The notes under the pieces were generated by a model. The model had not been told where the DNA came from. It did no database searches and saw only the letters and a program-made list of their open reading frames with translations. DNA of 13,970 bases from an uncultured Thalassolituus sp. (GTDB lineage: Bacteria; Pseudomonadota; Gammaproteobacteria; Pseudomonadales; Oceanobacteraceae), in assembly GCA_913054055.1 (NCBI GenBank), contig CAJXIT010000050.1, positions 1 to 13,970 of the forward strand, read 5' to 3'. A program made the translations under genes and the position numbers. Within the stretch, counting starts at the first letter, position 1. Every line of letters begins with the position of its first letter. This document shows, piece after piece, positions 7,701 through 13,045 of this stretch.

Positions 7701-8263
7701 AGCGCCTTCCAGGTAGCAGCAGCCAAGGGCTTGGCCTTGGGCTGTCTATTACTAATCGCATCTCTCATTTGTTAAGCCACCCTATTTCCATGAATTCTAT
7801 TTTAGGGAAAGGGTCGGTATTTAGAATCACCGTTCCTCTTGGGAAAAAGTCAGAAGCCTTACCAAAACGAGCGATTATTGATACCAACCTAAAAGATACA
7901 CAAGTATTATGCGTGGACAATGATCCTCTGATTCTTTCAGGTATGCAGTCATTGCTAGAACAGTGGGGCTGCAATGTATCCACCGCAGCGGATCTGAAAC
8001 AAGCTTTAAATAATTGGCGTCAACCTCAAGCCCCAGATATTGTATTAGCGGATTTCCATCTGGATCATGAAACGGGCATTGATGTATTAGAAGCCTTGCG
8101 TTTCCATTGGCAGCAAACCATTCCTGCCATTGTGATCAGTGCTGATAACAGTGACGAAATTCGTCAACAGGCATCAACGGCAGAATGTATGTTTTTAAGC
8201 AAACCGGTGCCCCCGAACGCGCTGAGAAACTTAATGCACAGGGCGTTAAGAAATAAGCGTTAA
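4775..8263 (+). CDS. crbS: CrbS-type hybrid sensor histidine kinase with sodium/solute-symporter input domain
   Basis: A membrane sensor kinase of 1162 residues. Order: SLC5/SSF-like transmembrane module (about 1-505, roughly 13 hydrophobic segments); a helical linker resembling STAC (about 510-630, with AAIIGAVSARKAMELL); PAS domain (about 632-750); coiled coil; HisKA with H814 in AASHDLLQP; HATPase_c with N927/N931, DTGPGI (958-963) and GLGLGLSI (985-992); C-terminal receiver with D1048/D1050, phospho-acceptor D1093, S1122 and K1143. All kinase and receiver catalytic residues are present. In Vibrio and Pseudomonas, kinases of this build (CrbS, MxtR) with CrbR/ErdR control acs and the acetate switch; adjacency to a NarL-type regulator and acs supports the same role. 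The related CbrA has a similar layout but partners an NtrC-type regulator, absent here. The start has GAAAGG 4 nt upstream. It is convergent with crbR. Confidence 0.9.
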   Translation: MDSQRLLILVSFYGTLLFAIAWMAEKYGHKIQKDWWRPLIYTLSIGVYCSSWTFLGAVGQAVENGWHFLPIYLGPILLIVFGWGFIRRLLIVSSRNKITSIADFVGSRYGKHQPLAAIVTLVLVVGTLPYIALQLRAVGIAWSTVNWQSISDLSVDYGSSLVAAMVMGWFAIAFGTRIIDGPDRLRGMISAVALESVVKLVAFICVAMLAWEIYPITSFGTLTHSPNFQWSQIFSPLFLTEMLLAATAIICLPRQFHVMVVEYQHKKDLRYTRWLLPLYLALFALLAIPLAQTGAELFTGLHIPPDSYVLTLPHFSGEEGVLAITFIGALSAAAGMVVVATIALSIMISNELIVPAWLRVNSRHHKKAQDLGNSLRFIRRFSIISILAMSWALERIMSQNEGLASLGLISFAACAQLLPAVLAALYWERAHAKGVMAGLLSGMCIWFYCLLLPIIVPPENYFVTQGLFSIEWLKPHNFLFMGFLDPLSHGVFWSLCINVLVFVLVSKTSRFTSLDLRQAEAFTHIRGVNRRYHLDREPSGIEIRQLQSLIEPLFGKERCESIWQEFEQLLGHRLLPHDQAPRFTVAAIESDMAAIIGAVSARKAMELLASQQPLLLQDFVSLVSGSSRQIQFSQTLLQTTLETIPQGISVVDKDLKLVAWNQQYQTLFDYPQRLLYVGCDIEKVYYYNAVRGYLGDEDNSVDEIVSRRITQLRSGQSYRLERVLPNKKVIEISGTPLDNGGYVTTFTDISDHYKMVHELEDAKQSLEDRVNIRTMELQAANHSLLRENELRGRIEEELTNANTSKNRFMAAASHDLLQPINASRLFVSSLGNQVNHSDNEGLKVVVKQLDDALSQTEHLIGSLREISRLGSGKEQANRKHFSLESLFTPLTSESQVLAEKSGLDFHCIASSIWVYSDPHLLRRVLQNFVSNALRYTKTGRVVLGCRRKNNVAVIEVWDTGPGIAEENRDKIFEEFERLPGSSSQGLGLGLSITNRISHLLSHPISMNSILGKGSVFRITVPLGKKSEALPKRAIIDTNLKDTQVLCVDNDPLILSGMQSLLEQWGCNVSTAADLKQALNNWRQPQAPDIVLADFHLDHETGIDVLEALRFHWQQTIPAIVISADNSDEIRQQASTAECMFLSKPVPPNALRNLMHRALRNKR

Positions 8264-8284
8264 GAAATAAGCGTTAAGATTAAG
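8243..8284. repeat. 14-bp tandem repeat over the crbS stop codon
   Basis: GCGTTAAGAAATAA occurs at 8243-8256 and 8257-8270, with a third diverged copy at 8271-8284 (GCGTTAAGATTAAG). The last six crbS codons start with copy one and the TAA lies inside copy two. Gain or loss of one 14-bp unit would change frame at the very C-terminus but still meet a TAA quickly. Confidence 0.9.
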
Positions 8285-8309
8285 AAAAGGTACCGTGAAG
8301 AAATAATAT

Positions 8310-8966
8310 TTAAGAAAGGGTTTCTGGCGCAATGGCCAATTGGCTAAGTGCCAATGCCACTTGAGTACGGGAATGCACCCCAAGTTTTTTAAAAATTTCT
8401 GTCATATGCGCTTTCACTGTCGCTTCTGTTACGTCCAGTTCATACGCAATTTGTTTGTTTAATAAACCTTGCGTCACCATTGAAGCCACTCTAAATTGCT
8501 GCGGGGTTAGCAAGGCCAGTGCATCCGCGATGCTTTGCTCATCATTGCCAACAACACGGGCTTGAGACAAGCCTTCAGGTGCCCAAATACCACCATTTAG
8601 AACCGTATTCAAAGCATCTTTCATATCGTCTGTGCTTGAACTTTTTGGTAAAAATCCGCTGGCACCATAATCCAATGCGCGACGCATAATTTCAGGTTCA
8701 TCATGGGCAGACACCACAATTACTGGAATATGAGCATAATGTGCCGTCAGAAAAATAAGCGCGCTAAAGCCATCTGCGCCCGGCATATGTAAATCCAGCA
8801 AGATCATACTGGCTTGATCGTGGTCTTCTACGCAGGCTTGTAAACTTGGTAAGTCTTCTGACTCAACAATTTCGGCTTGGGGAGAAATTGATTTTAAGGT
8901 ACCACTTAAAGCCGTGCGAAATAACGGATGGTCGTCGGCAATAATAATGGTGGTTGGCGCGTACAT
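8310..8966 (-). CDS. crbR: CrbR-type (NarL/FixJ) response regulator
   Basis: A DNA-binding response regulator of 218 residues. The receiver domain (about 5-120) has D11-D12, phospho-acceptor D58 in LLDLHMPG, S86 and K108. The C-terminal LuxR-type helix-turn-helix (about 150-205) reads LTPQQFRVASMVTQGLLNKQIAYELDVTEATVKAHMTEIFKKLG in short pieces typical of the family. A GTG three codons upstream is possible, but AGG of AGTAGG lies 9 nt before the ATG, so the ATG is chosen. It is convergent with the sensor kinase gene and upstream of, on the same strand as, no other gene: acs ends behind it at a strong terminator, so it should have its own promoter. Family knowledge (CrbR, ErdR) and context point to activation of acs and acetate uptake genes. 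Confidence is high for the family, moderate for the exact ortholog. Confidence 0.88.
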   Translation of the reverse strand: MYAPTTIIIADDHPLFRTALSGTLKSISPQAEIVESEDLPSLQACVEDHDQASMILLDLHMPGADGFSALIFLTAHYAHIPVIVVSAHDEPEIMRRALDYGASGFLPKSSSTDDMKDALNTVLNGGIWAPEGLSQARVVGNDEQSIADALALLTPQQFRVASMVTQGLLNKQIAYELDVTEATVKAHMTEIFKKLGVHSRTQVALALSQLAIAPETLS

Positions 8967-9081
8967 GTGAATCACCCTACTGATTTAAGTTTTTATTTTT
9001 AGGCTACGCATGAATTAATGTACACCATCGTTTCTCTGGGCACTAGCCTTAAAATTCATCAGACCGTTTATTACATTTCAC

Positions 9082-9113
9082 AAAAAAAGGGGTGTTAGAT
9101 AAACTAACACCCC
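9082..9113 (-). terminator. Intrinsic terminator of acs
   Basis: GGGGTGTTAG (9089-9098) and CTAACACCCC (9104-9113) form a perfect 10-bp stem with a 5-nt loop. On the minus strand the stem runs straight into seven T's (complement of 9082-9088). This is a strong factor-independent terminator 60 bp after the acs stop codon and isolates acs from crbR. Confidence 0.93.
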
Positions 9114-9173
9114 ACCGACACTCCAATCGGATCTGTTTAGGCGGTTTTCTTCTAATTTGAAAACCCTTCCTGT

Positions 9174-11141
9174 TTAAGCCTCTTCTAATAACGCTTTATG
9201 ATTTGAGATTAAAACATCCACCACACTTGGATCGGCTAAGGTAGAGATATCCCCTAACGTATCAAATTCTTCTGTAGCTATTTTACGTAAAATTCGGCGC
9301 ATGATTTTTCCTGAACGGGTTTTAGGTAATCCTGGCGCCCACTGAATCACATCTGGTGTGGCTATTGGGCCGATTTCTTTCCTTACCCAAGCGGTTAATT
9401 CTTTACGCATGGCTTCACTTGGCTCATGGCCCACACCCAGCGTTGCGTACACATAAATTCCCTGCCCTTTAATATCATGAGGAAAACCTACAACAGCAGC
9501 CTCTGAGACCGCGTCGTGTGCAACCAATGCACTTTCAACTTCAGCCGTGCCCATTCGGTGCCCTGATACATTCAATACATCATCAACACGACCGGTAATC
9601 CAGTAGTAACCGTCTTCATCACGCCGTGCACCATCACCTGTGAAGTAGGTGCCTTCATAAGTTGAAAAGTAGGTATCAATGAAACGCTGATGGTCGCCAA
9701 ACACCGTGCGCATTTGTCCCGGCCAGCTGTCTTTGATGATTAAGTTGCCTTTCACCGCTCCTTCAAGTTCGTTGCCATGCTCATCCACCAGTGCAGGCTG
9801 CACACCAAACATAGGGCGCGTTGCTGAGCCAGGCTTTAAGGCGGTTGCCCCTGGCATTGGGGTGATCATGGCGGCACCGGTTTCAGTTTGCCACCAAGTA
9901 TCAACTATTGGGCATTGTCCTTTACCAAAGGTGCGATTATACCAATGCCATGCTTGCGGGTTGATGGGTTCTCCCACTGTGCCTAACAATCTTAAGGATG
10001 ATAAGTCGGCACCTTCAACAGCCAAGTCTCCTTCAGACATTAACGAGCGAATAGCCGTTGGTGCTATGTACAGAATGTTGATTTTTAATTTATCAATTAA
10101 ACGCGCTACTCGACCACAGTCTGGGTGAGTGGGAACACCTTCATACATGACCACGGTGGCACCATTGCACAATGGCGCGTAAACAATATAGCTGTGACCT
10201 GTAATCCAGCCCACATCCGCTGCACACCAATACACTTCACCTTTGCGATAATCAAACACATATTCGTGGGTCATGGCGGCATAAACAATATAACCGCCAG
10301 TTGTATGCAACACCCCTTTCGGTTTACCAGTAGACCCTGATGTATACAAAATAAATAATGGGTCTTCTGCATTCATTGGCTCCGGTGCACAGGTTGTTGA
10401 TTGCTGATCAACTAAATTACGGTAATCCACATCACGACCGTCAACACGATTCACAACACCCTTGGTATGAGCCAGCATGATCACATTATTTACTTGATTG
10501 GGTTTGCACAGTTCAATGGCTTTATCGACATTGGCTTTTAATGGAATGGGTTTACCGGCGCGCAAACCTTCGTCGGCAGTAATCACATAATTAGAATTAC
10601 CGTCTTCAATTCTTCCTGCCAAGGCTTCTGGTGAGAAGCCACCAAATACCACAGAGTGAATCGCCCCAATGCGCGCGCACGCTAACATGGCCATGGATGC
10701 TTCTGGCACCATGGGCATATAAATCGTAACCACATCACCTTTTGATACACCAAGGCTTTTTAAACCATTGGCAAATTGGTTTACTTCTCGTGAAAGTTCG
10801 CCATAGGTGATGTGACGCTCGGCTTTACCTTCTTGATCCGACTCCCAAATAATGGCGAGGTCGTTTTCTCTTTCAGGTAGGTGACGATCCAAACAGTTTT
10901 CGCTGACATTCAGTATGCCATCTTCAAACCATTGAATATGCAAATCTTCTTTATTGAATGAAACGTCTTTTACTTTTGTAAAGGGTTTCATCCATTGAAT
11001 ACGCTGTGCCTGTTTCGTCCAAAATCCTTCAGGATCCGTAACAGACTCTTGATACATTTCTAAGTATTGCTCATTGGTTAGCAAGGTGTTCTCTAGTGTT
11101 TCCTGGCTAACTGGAAAAACTTCTTGATGACTCTCACTCAT
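9174..11141 (-). CDS. acs: Acetyl-CoA synthetase (AMP-forming)
   Basis: This cytoplasmic enzyme activates acetate with ATP and CoA to acetyl-CoA through acetyl-AMP, the high-affinity route of acetate use. The 655 residues match the family (about 650). Visible motifs: P-loop YTSGSTGKPKG (266-276); acetate-pocket region VGWITGHSY (310-318) and DTWWQTETG (414-422), where W417 corresponds to the tryptophan that limits the pocket to acetate; adenylate motif YFTGDGARRD (499-508); hinge and GRVDDVLNVSGHRMGTAEVE (517-536); C-terminal PKTRSGKIMRR with K612, the lysine controlled by acetylation in the Salmonella enzyme. The ribosome site GAGAGG lies 5 nt before the ATG. It is divergent from the porin gene across a 284-bp regulatory region that contains a perfect TTAGAC-N4-GTCTAA palindrome, and is probably controlled by CrbR. 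Confidence 0.98.
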   Translation of the reverse strand: MSESHQEVFPVSQETLENTLLTNEQYLEMYQESVTDPEGFWTKQAQRIQWMKPFTKVKDVSFNKEDLHIQWFEDGILNVSENCLDRHLPERENDLAIIWESDQEGKAERHITYGELSREVNQFANGLKSLGVSKGDVVTIYMPMVPEASMAMLACARIGAIHSVVFGGFSPEALAGRIEDGNSNYVITADEGLRAGKPIPLKANVDKAIELCKPNQVNNVIMLAHTKGVVNRVDGRDVDYRNLVDQQSTTCAPEPMNAEDPLFILYTSGSTGKPKGVLHTTGGYIVYAAMTHEYVFDYRKGEVYWCAADVGWITGHSYIVYAPLCNGATVVMYEGVPTHPDCGRVARLIDKLKINILYIAPTAIRSLMSEGDLAVEGADLSSLRLLGTVGEPINPQAWHWYNRTFGKGQCPIVDTWWQTETGAAMITPMPGATALKPGSATRPMFGVQPALVDEHGNELEGAVKGNLIIKDSWPGQMRTVFGDHQRFIDTYFSTYEGTYFTGDGARRDEDGYYWITGRVDDVLNVSGHRMGTAEVESALVAHDAVSEAAVVGFPHDIKGQGIYVYATLGVGHEPSEAMRKELTAWVRKEIGPIATPDVIQWAPGLPKTRSGKIMRRILRKIATEEFDTLGDISTLADPSVVDVLISNHKALLEEA

Positions 11142-11227
11142 GACGCCCTCTCATGTGCAGTTAGCACAGTAAATGTTGTTTGGTTATTCAATGAGATCAG
11201 TTTCGCCATTCGTAAAAATTTGTGCCA

Positions 11228-11243
11228 TTAGACCTTTGTCTAA
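11228..11243. promoter_or_regulatory. Candidate CrbR operator upstream of acs
   Basis: TTAGAC-CTTT-GTCTAA is a perfect 6-4-6 inverted repeat centred about 94 bp upstream of the acs start codon. Related sequences occur before the porin gene and before the DUF4212 gene. Symmetric two-half sites suit dimeric NarL/LuxR-type regulators. Assignment to CrbR is inferred from locus content. Confidence 0.62.
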
Positions 11244-11298
11244 AATACGCATTTATTTTTATTTCAACGATTTATTGCAATCAAAAAGCATTCAACCC

Positions 11299-11314
11299 TT
11301 AGACTTTAGTCGAA
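11299..11314. promoter_or_regulatory. Candidate CrbR operator 1 upstream of the porin gene
   Basis: TTAGAC-TTTA-GTCGAA differs from the acs palindrome at one half-site base (GTCGAA for GTCTAA). It is centred about 119 bp before the porin start codon and 71 bp from the acs site, so the two could serve the divergent promoters separately or together. Confidence 0.55.
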
Positions 11315-11315
11315 C

Positions 11316-11331
11316 CTAGACTAAGGGTTAA
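11316..11331. promoter_or_regulatory. Candidate weaker operator 2 upstream of the porin gene
   Basis: CTAGAC-TAAG-GGTTAA (5/6 and 4/6 half-site matches) lies 17 bp centre-to-centre after operator 1. The pair also sits inside a larger inverted repeat, AACCCTTAG (11294-11302) with CTAAGGGTT (11321-11329). A possible -10, TAATAC, begins at 11356. Confidence 0.35.
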
Positions 11332-11378
11332 TACCGATTGTTGTCAGGAGGCAGTAATACTGATGATGTAATCAAAAA

Positions 11379-11396
11379 GCTTTTTATTAAAAAAGC
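11379..11396 (+). other. AT-rich hairpin in the porin 5' untranslated region
   Basis: GCTTTTT (11379-11385) pairs with AAAAAGC (11390-11396) around a 4-nt loop. It overlaps a 12-bp palindrome, AAAAAGCTTTTT (11374-11385), giving two mutually exclusive pairings. The ribosome site (GAGGGG) is about 17 nt further on. It may affect mRNA stability or small-RNA control; no function is shown. Confidence 0.35.
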
Positions 11397-11425
11397 ATAA
11401 CAACAACCCGAAGAGGGGAAATACG

Positions 11426-12649
11426 ATGACAACACGCAAAACTCTAACCTTAGCGTGCTCACTGGGTCTGGCCACCCTAGCAGCACCCACCATGGCAGAG
11501 ACCACGTTTAAATACGGCGGTTTTATTAAATTCGATGCAATCTTTAGTCAATACTCAGACCAAGCCCGAGCAGGTAATGTGGGTGATGATTTCTTAGTCC
11601 CTTCTACGATTGCAGTGGGTGACGGATCGGCCGAAGGCGATCGCGTATTCGATTCAAACGCTAAATTTAGCCGTTTAAATTTCACTACGCTCACTGATAC
11701 CGATGCGGGTAAAGTTAAGTCATTTATTGAAATGGACTTTAATGGTGGCAACGATGAACGCCTCACCAACCAAGCGTCAAACGGTTTACGTCATGCCATG
11801 TTCAGCCTAACAAAAGAAGATGGTTCTTCAATTTTAACCGGTCAAACCTGGTCTACTTTTTTCAATACAGGCGCTCTGCCTGAAGCGGTGGATTTTGTTG
11901 GCCCAACTTCCGGTTCTATTTTTATTCGTCAACCGCAAGTGCGTTACACCATGCCAGTGGCAGGCGGTAAAGTCATGATTGCTGCTGAGAACCCATCAGT
12001 TGGTTTTTATGATGCTGGAGCCGCCAATGTAATTGCTGTTGCAAACGGTAACTCGGCTGAGGCACAAGATGCAGCAGATTCTGTGGTAAACGACAATAAT
12101 GTAGACAACTCTACCCTACCAGACCTAATTGCCCGCTTTGATAGCAAATTAGCAGGCTTAAACTACAGTGCAGCAATAATGCTTCGTCAAATTGGTTATA
12201 ACCATAGCGGCTTCGATGAAAGTGAAAATGGCTTTGCTTTAACTTTCAGCGGTAAGTATGCACTAAGCAATGGCGATGACATTAAGTTCATGCTTAGCAA
12301 TGGTAACTTAGGCCGTTATATTGCACTTAACGCTTATCGCGATGGTGCGATACAAGCAGACGGTAGCATTGAACTAACAACTGTAACTGGTGGCTTTGTT
12401 GCCTATAAACATAAGTGGAGTGAAAAGCTTCGCTCTACTGCTATGTATGCTTTTTCTGAGGCAGACAACGATGAGAATACTGTATCTGACGTTACCAAAT
12501 CAATTAACAACATTAATGTGAATTTAATGTATTCACCTGCCAAAAAAATCACCTTTGGCGCGGAATATCAAATGGCTGAACGCGAAACAGAAAGCGGCGC
12601 CAACGGCGATTTAAGCCGCATTCAATTCACCAGCAAATGGGCATTTTAA
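11426..12649 (+). CDS. DcaP-like outer-membrane porin
   Basis: An outer-membrane beta-barrel porin precursor of 407 residues. Residues 1-24 form a signal peptide (TRK, hydrophobic core, TMA before E25). The mature part begins FKYGGFIKFDAIFSQY, has the DcaP-family features FSRLNFTTLTDTDAGKVKSF (about 82-101), LTGQTWSTFFN and IFIRQPQVRYTMP, and ends in the aromatic-terminated strand IQFTSKWAF recognised by the BAM machinery. Acinetobacter DcaP is a trimeric channel for dicarboxylates and other anions. The ribosome site GAGGGG is well placed. The gene is divergent from acs, is followed by symporter genes and carries operator-like palindromes in its promoter, so it may admit acetate or other short carboxylates; this substrate is an inference. 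A cysteine at 11 lies in the signal core and is not a lipobox. Confidence 0.85.
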   Translation: MTTRKTLTLACSLGLATLAAPTMAETTFKYGGFIKFDAIFSQYSDQARAGNVGDDFLVPSTIAVGDGSAEGDRVFDSNAKFSRLNFTTLTDTDAGKVKSFIEMDFNGGNDERLTNQASNGLRHAMFSLTKEDGSSILTGQTWSTFFNTGALPEAVDFVGPTSGSIFIRQPQVRYTMPVAGGKVMIAAENPSVGFYDAGAANVIAVANGNSAEAQDAADSVVNDNNVDNSTLPDLIARFDSKLAGLNYSAAIMLRQIGYNHSGFDESENGFALTFSGKYALSNGDDIKFMLSNGNLGRYIALNAYRDGAIQADGSIELTTVTGGFVAYKHKWSEKLRSTAMYAFSEADNDENTVSDVTKSINNINVNLMYSPAKKITFGAEYQMAERETESGANGDLSRIQFTSKWAF

Positions 12650-12689
12650 TCTGATCTATTATGCATCACTTTTGTTAGATCAAGCGTCT

Positions 12690-12705
12690 GTCGACCTTGG
12701 TCTAA
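12690..12705. promoter_or_regulatory. Candidate CrbR operator upstream of the DUF4212-symporter unit
   Basis: GTCGAC-CTTG-GTCTAA has a perfect right half and a 4/6 left half of the acs palindrome, with a similar spacer (CTTG against CTTT). It is centred about 70 bp before the DUF4212 start codon, within the 118-bp gap after the porin gene. TTAGAT and GTCTG just upstream (12675-12690) resemble a further decayed site with a 5-bp spacer. Confidence 0.5.
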
Positions 12706-12767
12706 TAGCCCTAACCGGTAAAAGTGATTACAACTGATTAGGTAACCTGAACCTGAGGAGAAATATC

Positions 12768-13034
12768 ATGGCGTTTAAATCGGAAGATGATGCAAAAGCC
12801 TATTGGAAAGAAAACCTTGGCTTAATGATTAAGTTAATGGTGGTGTGGTTTGCCGTGTCATTCGGCTGCGGCATCTTATTGGTGGATGTATTAAATACAA
12901 TCACCTTAGGTGGATACAAACTGGGCTTTTGGTTTGCTCAGCAAGGCTCTATCTATACGTTTGTCGTTTTAATTTTTGTGTATACAAAAAAAATGGCAGC
13001 CCTTGATCGTAAATACGGCGTAGACGAAGAGTGA
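12768..13034 (+). CDS. DUF4212 small subunit of a sodium:solute symporter
   Basis: An inner-membrane protein of 88 residues with two hydrophobic segments (about 18-40 and 52-73) and the family ending FVYTKKMAALDRKYGVDEE. DUF4212 proteins are encoded directly before VC_2705-type sodium:solute symporters and are regarded as their small subunit. The start has a strong TGAGGAG ribosome site 7 nt before the ATG. The stop codon overlaps the GAGG ribosome site of the symporter gene 11 bp downstream, so the two should be translationally linked. An operator-like palindrome lies upstream. The molecular role of the small subunit is not established. Confidence 0.93.
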   Translation: MAFKSEDDAKAYWKENLGLMIKLMVVWFAVSFGCGILLVDVLNTITLGGYKLGFWFAQQGSIYTFVVLIFVYTKKMAALDRKYGVDEE

Positions 13035-13045
13035 GGTAAACCGTT

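Noticed and set aside
8313..8325. Hairpin AGAAA-GGG-TTTCT between the convergent crbS and crbR genes as a terminator.
   Set aside because: A five-pair AT-rich stem with a 3-nt loop and no proper T-run on either strand is too weak to call.
9058..9073. TCAGAC-CGTT-TATTAC as a CrbR-type site between crbR and acs.
   Set aside because: The left half matches but the right half matches at only two of six bases.
9706..10128. 140-codon open frame antisense to acs.
   Set aside because: It lies wholly inside acs, whose motifs are unambiguous. It has no family-like sequence or ribosome site and is a product of acs codon use.
11211..11227. Sigma-54-like promoter on the minus strand before acs (TGGCAC followed by AAATTTTTAC).
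   Set aside because: The -24 GG element is present but the required GC at -12 is missing (TTTAC instead of TTGCA).
11449..11464. Cysteine 11 of the porin as a lipoprotein lipobox.
   Set aside because: The residues before it (T-L-A) do not fit the lipobox, and the protein has a normal signal-peptidase I site at residue 24 and a porin barrel.
12652..12682. TGATCTA / TAGATCA inverted repeat after the porin gene as a terminator.
   Set aside because: It has 7-bp AT-rich arms, a 17-nt loop and no T-run; it overlaps the region of operator-like half-sites instead.
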